The notes under the pieces are model-generated. The model made no database searches and was not told where the DNA came from. It was given only the letters and a program-made list of their open reading frames with translations. From Chryseobacterium sp. JAH (GTDB taxonomy: Bacteria; Bacteroidota; Bacteroidia; Flavobacteriales; Weeksellaceae), in contig NZ_LMAH01000002.1 of the NCBI RefSeq assembly GCF_001507335.1, forward strand, positions 620,001 to 684,000: a DNA stretch of 64,000 bases, given 5' to 3'. The position numbers were made by a program, and so were the translations under genes. Each line of letters opens with the position of its first letter. The stretch's first letter is position 1. Below are positions 51,489 to 61,070 of the stretch, one piece after another.

Positions 51489-52220
51489 TTATTTTGTACA
51501 GATAATTACGGTTTCATTATCACTCAGACCATGATAATTGTCTGATTTAAAACTTCTGATTTCGGTAGCAAAACCAGCATTTTTTAATCGGTTTTCCAAA
51601 CCTGAGATAGAATAAATCCTCACATGATCCTTTTGCCCGAAATGCTTAAGTCTTTCTTCCGGTGATGAAACATTTGGGTCTTCATAAATTTCTCCATCTT
51701 TAAAAGGTGTTTGTATAATTGCAGTTCCTCTATTTTTCAGAACTCTGAACAGTTCGTTCATAGCCAGCTGATCTTCTGTAATGTGTTCTAACACATGGTA
51801 ACACATAATGAGATCAAACTTACCATCCTCAGCATCAATTTTTGTAATATCATAATGATAATCTGCTAAAAACTCATTTTCAAAATCTGAAGAAAAATAG
51901 TCAATATCTTTCCTCTTTTTCATCTCTCTATATAAGATTCTGGAGGGAGAAAAATCTAAAACTTTTGCCTGCGAAAAAAGAAAATCATCGTTTAAAATCA
52001 TAAAAAGTCGGCGTGTTCTTGATAAGCTTCCGCAAATAGGACAAATTTGATCTCCATTTCCCAATAATGCGAAATTCTTGAGCTTTGTTCCACATAAATT
52101 ACATTGGCAGTTGTCACCATGATACATTGGAATCAGAAGCTTTCTGAAATCTCCCTCATAGCGAATCATCATATTTTTCGGTACTATCCTTTTCGCAACC
52201 GACTTTAAAAAGTTATACAT
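51489..52220 (-). CDS. Class I SAM-dependent methyltransferase with N-terminal zinc ribbon
   Basis: A 243-residue protein. Residues 35-65 form a four-Cys zinc ribbon (CQCNLCGTKL and QICPICGSLSR). The methyltransferase core follows: a Rossmann segment AKVLDFSPSRILYREMKKR in place of the GxGxG motif, then KFDLIMCYHVLEHI, LMNELFRVLKNRGTAII-type helix/strand and the C-terminal AGF. The HVLEHI block is typical of small-molecule or sugar-lipid methyltransferases. Substrate unknown. Convergent with obg; single gene. Confidence 0.83.
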   Translation of the reverse strand: MYNFLKSVAKRIVPKNMMIRYEGDFRKLLIPMYHGDNCQCNLCGTKLKNFALLGNGDQICPICGSLSRTRRLFMILNDDFLFSQAKVLDFSPSRILYREMKKRKDIDYFSSDFENEFLADYHYDITKIDAEDGKFDLIMCYHVLEHITEDQLAMNELFRVLKNRGTAIIQTPFKDGEIYEDPNVSSPEERLKHFGQKDHVRIYSISGLENRLKNAGFATEIRSFKSDNYHGLSDNETVIICTK

Positions 52221-52361
52221 ATCAGGAATATCTTATAATTTTCAAAATAACAAAAATTAATTCGAAGAATATGACTAACACTGCATAAATACAATTTAAA
52301 TAAACTGATCTATTGTTTGTTTGGAACACTTATTGAGAGACTCAACACAAATTTAAAAACA

Positions 52362-52850
52362 ATGAAATATTTATTAGGTCTTTTTGCAATTGTAGTTTTA
52401 TTCTCTTGCCAATCTCAGAAAGTAGAATCGAAATACTCAACGATAGAATATGAAGCTGGAGCATGCTTCGGGTTTTGTCCCATTTACAAAATGACCATTC
52501 AGGCAGACAGAACCGCAGTTTTGGAAGCTGAACATTTTAATTTCTCTAAAGGAACTTCAAAAGACGAATTTTCAAAACCTAGAGAAGGAACTTTCACAAC
52601 AACAATTAAAGAAGCTGATTACAATAAACTGTTAGCTTCATTGAACGATTTGGATGTTAAAAGTCTTCAGGATAAATACGGAAGCCGTAACGTAAGCGAT
52701 ATGCCGACTTCTTATTTAAGAATTAAACTAGCAGACGGTACTTCAAAAAACACAGAAGATTATGGTAAAAGAGGTTCTGAAAAATTGATCAAAGTGTACC
52801 AGATTTTTGAAGATTTAAAGCAAAGTCAGCAGTGGACGAAAGTGAAATAA
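52362..52850 (+). CDS. DUF6438-like lipoprotein
   Basis: A 162-residue lipoprotein when started at the ATG at 52362 (MKYLLGLFAIVVLFSCQS, Cys16 of the lipobox); a TTG 15 codons upstream is unlikely. The mature part begins STIEYEAGACFGFCPIYKMTI, the paired-Cys CxGxCP motif that marks the DUF6438 family, and continues with short strands and a helix (TTTIKEADYNKLLASLNDLD). No function is known to me. Envelope location inferred. Confidence 0.8.
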   Translation: MKYLLGLFAIVVLFSCQSQKVESKYSTIEYEAGACFGFCPIYKMTIQADRTAVLEAEHFNFSKGTSKDEFSKPREGTFTTTIKEADYNKLLASLNDLDVKSLQDKYGSRNVSDMPTSYLRIKLADGTSKNTEDYGKRGSEKLIKVYQIFEDLKQSQQWTKVK

Positions 52851-52871
52851 CCAATTTTAATTAATTTAGTC

Positions 52872-52963
52872 TATCTTTGCAGTATATTTCGCGGCATTCT
52901 CAGCCAGTAAAGTAATTTTTTACTTAAAATTCTGTTAAAAGTTTTTAGCAGATTTGCTAAAAA
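52872..52963 (+). promoter_or_regulatory. Promoter and hairpin-rich leader of DEAD-box gene
   Basis: A -7 box TATCTTTG at 52872-52879 is followed by a leader of roughly 125 nt with hairpins AAGTAA/TTACTT (52910-52925) and TTTTTAGCA/TGCTAAAAA (52942-52963), and a weaker TGAAG/CTTCA (52967-52983). A structured leader on an RNA helicase gene suggests temperature- or self-regulation; inference. Confidence 0.45.
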
Positions 52964-53012
52964 TGATGAAGTATACTGCTTCACCCGCACTATTTTAATA
53001 CACAATACCATT

Positions 53013-54272
53013 TTGTTATTTACAGACTTAAACATTATCAAGCCCATTTTAGATGCGCTTCAAAAAGAAGGTTATGAAAAACCTACACCTATCCAGGAAC
53101 AATCTATTCCTTCAATATTAGAACACAGAGATCTTTTGGGTACAGCTCAGACAGGAACCGGAAAAACCGCAGCTTTTGCGATTCCTATCCTTCAGAATCT
53201 TACTGAAAGAAAAGGCCCGAAAAACAATCATATAAAAGCCCTTATTCTTACACCAACAAGAGAATTGGCAATACAAATTGAAGAAAGTTTCAACTCTTAC
53301 GGTAAGAATTTACCTTTAAGAAAACTGGTAATTTTCGGAGGAGTAAAACAAGGAAGCCAGGAAACAGCCTTGAGAAGAGGTATTGATATTTTGGTAGCAA
53401 CTCCCGGAAGATTATTGGATTTTATCGCTCAGGGAATTATCAGTTTGAAAAATCTTGAAATTTTTGTATTAGACGAAGCCGACAGAATGTTGGACATGGG
53501 TTTTGTACATGACGTAAAGAGAATTATCAAGCTTTTACCCCAAAAAAGACAGACGCTTTTCTTCTCTGCAACGATGCCGACAGAAATTCAGAAACTGGCA
53601 GATTCAATTTTGAATACGCCAATCAAAGTTTCTGTAACTCCGATTTCTTCAACTGCAGAAACAATCAAACAGGCTGTTTATTTTGTTGATAAAGAAAATA
53701 AGCTTGAGCTTCTTACCCACATTCTTCAAAATAACATATCAGATTCAGTTTTGGTTTTCTCAAGAACGAAACACGGAGCAGATAAAATTGCAAGGAAATT
53801 ACAAGCCAATAATATCTCAGCAGAAGCGATTCACGGGAATAAGTCTCAAAATGCAAGACAGAATGCTTTAAATAATTTTAAATCAGGAAGAACACGTATT
53901 TTGGTAGCGACAGACATCGCAGCGAGAGGAATTGATATTGACGAACTGAAATATGTTGTTAATTTTGAACTTTCGGATGTAGCGGAAACTTATGTTCACA
54001 GAATCGGAAGAACGGGACGTGCCGGCGCAGAAGGCTCTTCAATCTCATTTGTTGACGGATTGGATTTACTGAACCTGAAAGACACTGAAAAATTAATCGG
54101 AATGAAAATTCCTGTTGAGAAAAATCATCCTTTCCATACAGACAATCTGGTGGTGGAAAAAAGAGATTCAAACAACAAACCTTTTATTCCGAGACCGAAA
54201 CCTGCAGGTCAGCAAAAATCTGATCACAGCAAGAAGCCGAAAAATAAAAGTAATTTTTCCAGAAAAAAATAA
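53013..54272 (+). CDS. DEAD-box RNA helicase, RhlE-like
   Basis: A 419-residue ATP-dependent RNA helicase with start codon TTG at 53013 ([15 protein letters not shown], a usual family opening; no ATG upstream). Q motif PTPIQEQ, motif [21 protein letters not shown], and [12 protein letters not shown] are all present; the C-terminal tail after 370 is basic ([20 protein letters not shown]). RhlE-type helicases act in ribosome assembly, RNA decay and cold adaptation. Its long leader holds three hairpins. A terminator follows the stop codon. Confidence 0.93.
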   Translation: MLFTDLNIIKPILDALQKEGYEKPTPIQEQSIPSILEHRDLLGTAQTGTGKTAAFAIPILQNLTERKGPKNNHIKALILTPTRELAIQIEESFNSYGKNLPLRKLVIFGGVKQGSQETALRRGIDILVATPGRLLDFIAQGIISLKNLEIFVLDEADRMLDMGFVHDVKRIIKLLPQKRQTLFFSATMPTEIQKLADSILNTPIKVSVTPISSTAETIKQAVYFVDKENKLELLTHILQNNISDSVLVFSRTKHGADKIARKLQANNISAEAIHGNKSQNARQNALNNFKSGRTRILVATDIAARGIDIDELKYVVNFELSDVAETYVHRIGRTGRAGAEGSSISFVDGLDLLNLKDTEKLIGMKIPVEKNHPFHTDNLVVEKRDSNNKPFIPRPKPAGQQKSDHSKKPKNKSNFSRKK

Positions 54273-54277
54273 AATAG

Positions 54278-54312
54278 AAAGTCCTTCTCAATGCGAGAAG
54301 GACTTTTTTATT
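54278..54312 (+). terminator. Terminator of the RhlE-like gene
   Basis: Perfect 12-bp stem AAAGTCCTTCTC / GAGAAGGACTTT, 5-nt loop, T tail. Confidence 0.92.
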
Positions 54313-54316
54313 ATAT

Positions 54317-55465
54317 CTAATTCTTGTCTGTAGTACTGTTTAACAAAAAACAATAACTGACAATGCAAAATGGTAGTGAAGCAGCAACATAGGTAATATT
54401 CAAGAAGTTAGAATGATATCCTTTAATGATCTGTTCAATTACATGATCGCACATCAGAGAAAAAACAATTATTGTTGACAAATAAAATACCTGTTTAATA
54501 TTTTTAATATAAAAAGAAAAAACAAAAGATAATACCAGAAAAAACAAGACTACAAAAATATTCGACTGACCCTGCATTTTTAAAGGATTATGCTTTAGAA
54601 TATACTCGAAGTTTTCAGCCGGTAAAAGGACTGAAGCTAATAAAATAACTACCGTTAAAGAAAAAGCAATCAGTAATTTTATTTTTTGTTTTAGGTCAGT
54701 TTCCCAAAAAGGTTTAAATAAAAACAAAATCAAAGGTATTACAACAACACTTCGGGTAAGACACAATATTCCCAAAACAAAACCTAATAATAAAGGCTTT
54801 TCAAAATAGTTTTTTTCAAATTTTTTGTGCCACAAAAGAATGAAAACTGATGCTATAATAAATGACGAAATAAAGTCACTCTTGCAAACGGCTTCATATA
54901 AAAATGACAATGATATGAGTAAAAGAAAAATTCCGTAGAACTTAATATTATTATTCTTAAAAAAACCATATAATCGTACCTGAAAACAAAAGCAATGATG
55001 CAACCTGAATATATCCCACGTTACCTATCAAATAAAATCCAACTAAAAAAATTAGCTATCCCGGTAAATAAGACGGTACATTTCCCATAAAATTTCGGGT
55101 ATCATAAATATTTTTCCGTGAAGCCAATAATCTAAAGAATATTCTATTGTCTGCCATCTGTCAATCTTTAATTGATAAGGATCTTTCATGACGTGACTGA
55201 GAAAAATATAAAAAACTACGCCTAAAAAAGTAAAAATATAAACAAGAGATTTCGTAATTTTTATCTTTTTGAAAAGAAAATTAAACCCTTTAAACATCAA
55301 AATCTGAGAGAGACAAAACAAAATAATCAGCAGAAAAATCGGCATTATATCTTGTCTTGTTCCGTATTTGATAATAAACAGCAAATTGATAACGAAGTAA
55401 ATAAAAGACATTAAATACTTCATTATCCGAGTGTTTTCGAAAAAATCAAAAATTCTGCTGATCAT
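54317..55465 (-). pseudogene. Decayed multi-spanning membrane protein (glycosyltransferase-like)
   Basis: Two open pieces on the minus strand, 55465-55052 (137 residues, start MISRIFDFFENTR) and 55003-54317 (228 residues, no good start), belong to one ancestral gene. Between them the third frame gives NIYDTRNFMGNVPSYLPG, a TAG, then LIFLVGFYLIGNVGYIQVAS, which is exactly the connecting sequence. I see three lesions: a frameshift in the A run at 55111-55115, a stop at 55056-55058 and a second frameshift in the homopolymer at 54959-54965. The intact product would be about 380 residues with about ten membrane helices, similar to polytopic dolichyl-mannose-type or DUF2029-like glycosyltransferases (weak). 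It begins directly at the tatD stop codon. Confidence 0.75.
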
Positions 55466-56230
55466 TTATTTATTAAATAATTGCTTTGCATTCTCAGTCG
55501 TAATCCTGTCAATCTCGGCAAAATCTTTTTGATAAATATCAACCAATTTTCCCGCAACCAAATCCAGATAAGAACTTTCGTTTCTTTTTCCTCTGTATGG
55601 AACAGGAGCCAAATATGGAGAATCTGTTTCCAAAACGATTTTGTATAAAGGTATCTCATGTAAAAACTGATCGATTTTTCCGTTTTTGAAAGTCACTACT
55701 CCACCGATTCCTAAAATAAAATTTAAATCTATGGCGTGTTTTGCCTGTTCAAGATTTCCCGAAAAACAGTGGAAAATCCCTCTTAATTTCGGATGTTTTT
55801 TTCTTTCTAAAACTTCAAATGTTTCGTCAAAACTTTCTCTTGTATGAATCACGATTGGTAAGTCTTTTTCAATTGCCCAATCAATTTGCTGTTCAAAAGC
55901 TTTAACCTGAATATCTAAAGTTGTTTTATCCCAATACAAATCAATCCCAATTTCTCCGATAGCCGGAAAACTCCTTTCATCAAGGTATTTCTTTACAATT
56001 TCCAGTTCATTCTCCCAAGTTTCAGGTTTTACATAACATGGATGAAGTCCCATCATTGAGAATATCTGATTCGGATAATCTCTTTCAAGCTGAAGCATTT
56101 TCTTGTGGGATTCAGAATCAATTGCAGGAAGATAAAACTCCGTAATTCCTTTTTCTAAAGCTCTTTGAATGGCTTCTTTTCTATCTACATCAAATTCGTC
56201 TGAATATAAATGGGTATGTGTATCAATCAT
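55466..56230 (-). CDS. TatD family metal-dependent hydrolase
   Basis: A 254-residue TIM-barrel deoxyribonuclease-like hydrolase. Metal ligands can be read in IDTHTHLYSDEFD (HxH), GEIGIDLYWD (Glu), VIHTRES (His), GIFHCFSGN (His) and VLETDSPYLAP (Asp). The family cleaves DNA or acts in proofreading and peptide deacylation; the exact role differs among paralogues. It follows the DUF4269 gene by 5 bp, and the pseudogene begins right at its stop codon, so it was in one operon with both. Confidence 0.94.
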   Translation of the reverse strand: MIDTHTHLYSDEFDVDRKEAIQRALEKGITEFYLPAIDSESHKKMLQLERDYPNQIFSMMGLHPCYVKPETWENELEIVKKYLDERSFPAIGEIGIDLYWDKTTLDIQVKAFEQQIDWAIEKDLPIVIHTRESFDETFEVLERKKHPKLRGIFHCFSGNLEQAKHAIDLNFILGIGGVVTFKNGKIDQFLHEIPLYKIVLETDSPYLAPVPYRGKRNESSYLDLVAGKLVDIYQKDFAEIDRITTENAKQLFNK

Positions 56231-56235
56231 CGTTT

Positions 56236-56748
56236 TTAAAATTTTAATAGATCTTCATAAGGATTTTCTAAATTCAGCAACATTCCAAAAGCAGGTTCTG
56301 TTTTGATTCCTTGTTTTTTCAATTCTATTATTTTTTGCTTAAAATCTTCTCCTTTTTCCAATAATATTTTATGTTCTGCAATCATGTGTAAATAGGCGTT
56401 TTGATGAGTTGTTGGTTTGTTTTGTCCAAAAATTTCGATTGGCAAACCTTCAAGTTCAAAATTACAATTCGTTGATTCTATTTTGTTGATTATAGCTGTT
56501 TCAATTTTTAAATCTAAATCTGAAAAGATATTGGTTAAAAATTTTGAAAATTCAAACTGTTCCTTAACCTCGCATACAATATCCAGATCGCTTCCTTCAA
56601 CATCAATTTCTATCGGAATTGTTCCTGCTAAAATCGGAGAAAAATCAGATAATTTCTCAAATATTCTGTATTTTGTAAGAACTTCATAAGCTCTTTTCTG
56701 TCTATCATTTCCGTTCCTGAGATAATCAATTTTGCTAAAGTCAGTCAT
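56236..56748 (-). CDS. DUF4269 nucleotidyltransferase-like protein
   Basis: A 170-residue protein with the nucleotidyltransferase-like core: AGTIPIEIDVEGSDLDIVCE contains the G-(S)-x-x-D-x-D type motif (SDLDI), and LPIEIFGQ holds a third carboxylate. The C-terminal AEHKILLEKGEDF and IKKQGIKTEPAF are conserved in DUF4269. No substrate is known to me; toxin-antitoxin-like nucleotidylation or a housekeeping role are both possible. Sits between the GSCFA gene (6 bp upstream) and tatD (5 bp downstream). Confidence 0.82.
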   Translation of the reverse strand: MTDFSKIDYLRNGNDRQKRAYEVLTKYRIFEKLSDFSPILAGTIPIEIDVEGSDLDIVCEVKEQFEFSKFLTNIFSDLDLKIETAIINKIESTNCNFELEGLPIEIFGQNKPTTHQNAYLHMIAEHKILLEKGEDFKQKIIELKKQGIKTEPAFGMLLNLENPYEDLLKF

Positions 56749-56754
56749 CCGAAA

Positions 56755-57705
56755 TCAGAATATTTTATGTTTCGTTTTCTGCTGCTGCATCGTCATTCTT
56801 TCATTAAGTTTTTCTCTGAATTCAATGTATTTCGGATCTGTCTCATCATCAGATCTGTGTTCTAAAGCTTTTTGAATTTTAAAATTTTCTTTAATAAAAT
56901 CTTTAGTTTCCTCAGAAAAATAAGCATTCCCAAATTTCTCAAAAATATAATTGACAGCCTGCGCATTCGGATGAATCATGTCTTCCTCATAAAAACGGTA
57001 ATCTCGAAGATCATCCATTAAAATCTCGTAAATTGGAAGATAATGACAGTTTTCTATTTCTGAAATCAACTCATGAATGGCCGTAATAAGTTTCGATTTG
57101 CTTACTTGATTCTCAATCATTCCGTCTTTGGTATGACGGACAGGTGAAACAGTAAACAATATTTGAAGATCATCTTTGCAGATATCCTTAAGATTTAAAA
57201 TTGTGTCATAAATAGAATCTGTGAGCTCTTGATGAGTCAACAATCTTTTTCCAAAAAACTTTTGTGGAATTTTATGACAATTGGCAACGAGCTTTTTCTT
57301 AGGTTCAAATTCATAGATGAATGAAGTTCCGTAGGTAATAATCACCCAATTTGTATCCTGCAGAAACTGATTTCCTTCAATAATTTTTGAATTAATTTTC
57401 TCTAAAGTCTGATGAATAAATCTTGTATCGAAACTCGAATGATGATCAAGCGAAATATACTCATCATTGAACGTGATCAGTTCTTCTTCTTTATAAAAGT
57501 CAGAATCATGAAGTCTTTTGATAGAATTGTTAATCGAATATGGATTGAATAAAGTCCCGAAAGGATTGTTCACGGTCTGTAATTGTCCCTTATCAAACAA
57601 TTCAGACATCTCAGAAGAGAAGCATGATCCTACTGAAAATATTTTATCTTCAATTTCAATCTTTTTTTCAGATTCAGCGATATTTACTTCGGTCCGGAAT
57701 TTCAT
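56755..57705 (-). CDS. GSCFA domain protein
   Basis: A 316-residue protein with the name-giving motif IFSVGSCFSSEM at residues 24-35 and NPFGTLFNPYSI a little later; GTSFIYEFEPKKKLVANCHK and FTVSPVRHTKDGMIENQ follow. GSCFA proteins resemble SGNH/GDSL-type esterases, with Ser in GSCFS and a later D-x-x-H pair (EEDMIHPNAQAVNYI) completing a catalytic set. Possible acetylesterase on a glycan or lipid; inference. First gene of the operon with DUF4269 and TatD. Confidence 0.88.
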   Translation of the reverse strand: MKFRTEVNIAESEKKIEIEDKIFSVGSCFSSEMSELFDKGQLQTVNNPFGTLFNPYSINNSIKRLHDSDFYKEEELITFNDEYISLDHHSSFDTRFIHQTLEKINSKIIEGNQFLQDTNWVIITYGTSFIYEFEPKKKLVANCHKIPQKFFGKRLLTHQELTDSIYDTILNLKDICKDDLQILFTVSPVRHTKDGMIENQVSKSKLITAIHELISEIENCHYLPIYEILMDDLRDYRFYEEDMIHPNAQAVNYIFEKFGNAYFSEETKDFIKENFKIQKALEHRSDDETDPKYIEFREKLNERMTMQQQKTKHKIF

Positions 57706-57727
57706 TTTATTACTTTGAAAACCTGAG

Positions 57728-57794
57728 AATGTGTCAATTTGAAAAATTACTATGATTCAATTGATCATTTTTTATATTTTCAAATTGACACATT
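57728..57794. repeat. Inverted repeat AATGTGTCAATTTGA
   Basis: AATGTGTCAATTTGAAAAAT (57728-57747) and ATTTTCAAATTGACACATT (57776-57794) pair nearly end to end. It lies between the polyprenyl synthetase and GSCFA genes, both minus strand, and belongs to another short dispersed repeat family by my recollection. Confidence 0.6.
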
Positions 57795-57800
57795 TTCAAA

Positions 57801-58772
57801 TTAACTTTCTCTTCTTAAAAGATAGTTTGCCAATTCAGCAAATGGTTTTTTCTTTTCTTCAGGAATATCAATTTTCGCAAGATAGCTTTGACCGATTTCG
57901 TTATGCTTTTCAATCAAACGTAACGCTTTCTCGTCAACCTTTGTTCTTCTGAAAATCTTTTCAACACCGTACACTTTATCGATGTTATCTGTTTTTTTTG
58001 AATACCAGTAATCCAATTCTTTTTTCTCCTCTTCAGTACCATGTTCTTTGGCTAAAAGATAAAGAACAGTTTTCTTATTTTCATAAATATCTCCTGCATG
58101 CTTTTTCCCAAATTGTGCCTGATCACCGAATACATCTAAATAATCATCCATAATCTGGAAAGCAATTCCGATGTGTTTTCCGAAATTGAAAATCGCTTTT
58201 GCATCTTTAAACTGCGCTTTTGCAATCAACGCACCAATTTCAAATGAAGAAGCACTCAAAACTCCAGTTTTATAGGTAATCATTCTGATATAATCATCAA
58301 AAGTCACATTTTCCTGAGTTTCAAAATTGATATCGTATTGCTGGCCTTCACATAAAAGCAGACCTGTATGAGTGAAAATTCTGATGCACGCTTTGAAAAT
58401 ATCTGGTTCAAGATCTTCGAAGAATTTATACGCTTTCAGCATCAATCCATCACCTGAGAGAATTCCCACATTGATTCCGTGTAAAGTATGAATCGTTGGT
58501 TTGTTTCTTCTTAAAGGTGCTTCATCCATAATATCATCATGAATCAAGGTAAAATTATGAAAAAACTCAATGGCCAAAGCGGGCTTTATGGCCTGTTTCA
58601 TATCACCTCCGAACAAGTCACATGCCATCAACACCATAATCGGACGAAGACGTTTTCCTCCGTGTGAGATGATGTAATTCATCGGTTCGTACAATTCTGC
58701 GGGTTTATCTTTGAACGTGTATTTGGTAATGGCATCAGCAACAATCTGTTGGTAGGTGTCTAAGAATTCCAT
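57801..58772 (-). CDS. Polyprenyl synthetase
   Basis: A 323-residue all-helical trans-prenyltransferase from the ATG at 58772; a TTG seven codons upstream is less likely. Motifs: GGKRLRP (residues 38-44), first Asp-rich motif DDIMD (79-83) followed by RRN, then GQQYDINFE, and second motif DDYLD (about 208). The spacing between the first motif and RR places it with bacterial long or medium chain synthases (FPP/GGPP or octaprenyl); chain length is not settled by sequence. It uses mevalonate-derived C5 units for menaquinone, undecaprenyl or carotenoid precursors. Confidence 0.93.
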   Translation of the reverse strand: MEFLDTYQQIVADAITKYTFKDKPAELYEPMNYIISHGGKRLRPIMVLMACDLFGGDMKQAIKPALAIEFFHNFTLIHDDIMDEAPLRRNKPTIHTLHGINVGILSGDGLMLKAYKFFEDLEPDIFKACIRIFTHTGLLLCEGQQYDINFETQENVTFDDYIRMITYKTGVLSASSFEIGALIAKAQFKDAKAIFNFGKHIGIAFQIMDDYLDVFGDQAQFGKKHAGDIYENKKTVLYLLAKEHGTEEEKKELDYWYSKKTDNIDKVYGVEKIFRRTKVDEKALRLIEKHNEIGQSYLAKIDIPEEKKKPFAELANYLLRRES

Positions 58773-58826
58773 AAAAGTTTTTAATTTGAACAAAAATACG
58801 ATTTTTCGAGGGGTTGTAAAACAAAA

Positions 58827-58850
58827 AACTTTGCCTGTTTAGACAAAGTT
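58827..58850 (-). terminator. Terminator of the PiT gene
   Basis: Stem AACTTTG / CAAAGTT with minus-strand T-rich tail, 24 bp past the PiT stop. Confidence 0.65.
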
Positions 58851-58873
58851 TAGTGATATTATATTTTTTTTAA

Positions 58874-60016
58874 TTAAGCTAAAAAGGTCACCGCAAGATA
58901 AGTAATCGCAGCAACAATTGCTGAAATAGGAATGGTTAAAACCCAAGCCCAAAGTAAGCTTACTGTAATTCCCCAACGTACTGCAGAAACTCTTTTAGTT
59001 AAACCAACACCGATGATTGAGCCGGTTATTGTGTGCGTTGTAGAAACAGGAATTCCAAAGTGATCTGTAATGAATAATGTGATTGCACCAGCAGTTTCAG
59101 CACTTACTCCTTCCAACGGAGTCACTTTCGTAATTTTCGTCCCCATTGTTTTGATAATCTTCCAACCTCCACTCATTGTACCTAAAGCGATCGCAACGAA
59201 AGAAACTAACGGCACCCACATATAATGCTCTGCAAAATAATTAAAACGTTCAGCAGATTCAATATTTAAATAAACAGGATCCTGAAGCATATTTACGTGG
59301 TAGTAGATCAATGCCGCACCGATGATCCCCATTACTTTCTGAGCATCATTCAAACCATGTCCTAAACTGAACAAAGCAGATGATACTAACTGTAATCTCT
59401 TGAAAGATTTATCAGCTTTATGCGGATTTGATTTTTTATACAGATGTACAATAATTAAGGTAATGATAATTGAAATGACCATCCCGATAACCGGAGCAAG
59501 GAAAATAAACAGGAAAATAGGAATTACCTTGCTGAATTTCACAACATCCTGACTGGCAACTTTAGAAAAAGTCTGCTTTAAAGTTTCAAACATCCCTAAA
59601 TCTGGAGTGGCAGCTACAACTTCACGGTAATCCATTAAGAAGGCGTGCATCAATGCAGCTCCCAAGAAACCACCAATCAATGTGTGAGATGATGATGAAG
59701 GAATTCCGAACCACCATGTCAAAAGATTCCAAGCAATAGCAGCGATCAATCCTGAAAAAATCACTTCCAGCGTAATAAAGTTTTCATTGACGGTTTTTGC
59801 AATCGTGTTACCGATTTTAAACTCACCAATGATATAAGCTGCGATAAAGAAAGCTGCAAAATTCCAAACTGCTGCCCAAAGTACCGCCTGAAACGGAGTT
59901 AAAACTTTTGTAGAAACAATCGTCGCAATAGAGTTGGCAGCATCATGAAAACCATTAATATAATCGAAGATTAATGCCAAAGCAATAATAACCGTAAGTA
60001 AAATAGGAAAATCCAT
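58874..60016 (-). CDS. Inorganic phosphate transporter, PiT family
   Basis: A 380-residue permease with about ten membrane helices. The two PiT signatures are present: GFHDAANSIATIVSTKVLTP near residue 22 and GHGLNDAQKVMG near residue 219, plus GIPSSSSHTLIGG and GIPVSTTHTITGS, the phosphate/cation-binding repeats. It imports phosphate with H+ or Na+. It follows the DUF47 gene by 19 bp, the usual pairing of transporter and regulator. Confidence 0.95.
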   Translation of the reverse strand: MDFPILLTVIIALALIFDYINGFHDAANSIATIVSTKVLTPFQAVLWAAVWNFAAFFIAAYIIGEFKIGNTIAKTVNENFITLEVIFSGLIAAIAWNLLTWWFGIPSSSSHTLIGGFLGAALMHAFLMDYREVVAATPDLGMFETLKQTFSKVASQDVVKFSKVIPIFLFIFLAPVIGMVISIIITLIIVHLYKKSNPHKADKSFKRLQLVSSALFSLGHGLNDAQKVMGIIGAALIYYHVNMLQDPVYLNIESAERFNYFAEHYMWVPLVSFVAIALGTMSGGWKIIKTMGTKITKVTPLEGVSAETAGAITLFITDHFGIPVSTTHTITGSIIGVGLTKRVSAVRWGITVSLLWAWVLTIPISAIVAAITYLAVTFLA

Positions 60017-60035
60017 TTTTTGTTATGTATTGTTT

Positions 60036-60674
60036 TTAAGCGTATTTAATCATGATGTTTTCAATCGTATTGGCAACATCTTCTGCTTTGTCGGTTACGA
60101 TTTCAAGGTAATTTAGAACAGATGATATTTTGATGATATTGATGGCATCATTCGTTTCGAAAAGCTCTACCATAGAGTTTGAAAGAAGATCATCAGCAAT
60201 ATTTTCTATCGAATTTACTTTGATACAAGCTTCTTTTACCTGCTCCATGTTTTTGAAACCTTTAAGGTTTTTCATGGCATTCTGAATTTCAAGACAAGCC
60301 TTGTGAATCAACAATGAAAAGTCTGCATAAGCCTTCATCATCGGAGATTTGTACAAGAAAATATATTTTGTTGAAGCGTAGATATAATCTGCAATATCAT
60401 CAAGACCTGTTGCAAGCGTGTGAATATCTTCACGGTCGAAAGGTGTGATGAAGTTTTTCCCCAATTCAATAAAGATCTCGTGAGTAAGCTCGTCATTTTT
60501 GTGCTCGTAGTCGCTCATCAGTTTCAACATTCCATCGTCGTTCAGATCAAAATCTTTTACTCCGTGGTTGAAATCATTAGACATCGCAACTAAATTCTCT
60601 GTTACTTTTTCGAAAAGCACAAAGAAGATTTTATCTTTTGGCTGAAATGCGTGGAAAATATTACCAATTGCCAT
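60036..60674 (-). CDS. DUF47 (PhoU-like) accessory protein of PiT
   Basis: A 212-residue helical protein of the DUF47 family, distantly related to PhoU. Conserved blocks are YEHKNDELTHEIFIELGKNF, TPFDREDIHTLATGLDDIAD and YLEIVTDKAEDVANTIENI, containing the EHxxDE and DxxD metal-binding residues. These proteins are encoded with PiT transporters and are thought to control them. First gene of the two-gene unit; upstream gap 60675-61070 shows no promoter with both elements. Confidence 0.94.
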   Translation of the reverse strand: MAIGNIFHAFQPKDKIFFVLFEKVTENLVAMSNDFNHGVKDFDLNDDGMLKLMSDYEHKNDELTHEIFIELGKNFITPFDREDIHTLATGLDDIADYIYASTKYIFLYKSPMMKAYADFSLLIHKACLEIQNAMKNLKGFKNMEQVKEACIKVNSIENIADDLLSNSMVELFETNDAINIIKISSVLNYLEIVTDKAEDVANTIENIMIKYA

Positions 60675-61026
60675 TTGTAAATTGTATTTAATTTATTCGT
60701 GTGCAAATTTCTTAAAAAAGCATCTTAACAAAAAGCATCTAGCATTAATTTTTGTTAATATTGGATTAATATTTGTTCACATCTCAACCACACATAAAAA
60801 AACACATCTCAACAATCTGTAATTCAATTGTTTAAATAAAAAAAAGAAGACGACATTTATTCGCATTTAATTAACTAGTGTTTCTCAGAAAGTTTAATTT
60901 CAGCACAAAATCCACTATTTCTTTTGACCATTAACTGTTTTGAGCATGCTAAAACATTTGTGTATTTCGAATCAACGATTTGATGACGAAATTTCTCAAA
61001 GGACCGATAAAATTAAAGACAAAAAA
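60675..61026. other. Gene-free gap, AT-rich
   Basis: About 350 bp between the DUF47 gene and the terminator of the next helicase gene. I see no coding frame of note, no tRNA and no clear promoter; the phosphate-transporter promoter must lie at its left end. Short words AAAAAGCATCTTA/AAAAAGCATCTAG are repeated near 60715-60745. Confidence 0.4.
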
Positions 61027-61046
61027 AGCCGACAAAATTGTCGGCT
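61027..61046 (-). terminator. Terminator of the DeaD-like gene
   Basis: Perfect stem AGCCGACAA / TTGTCGGCT with a minus-strand T tract, 25 bp past the stop. Confidence 0.92.
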
Positions 61047-61070
61047 CAAATTATATGTTAAGTATTAAGA

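Noticed and set aside
56236-56748. Toxin-antitoxin pair from the nucleotidyltransferase-like DUF4269
   Set aside because: No small HEPN-type partner is adjacent; neighbours are GSCFA and TatD genes.
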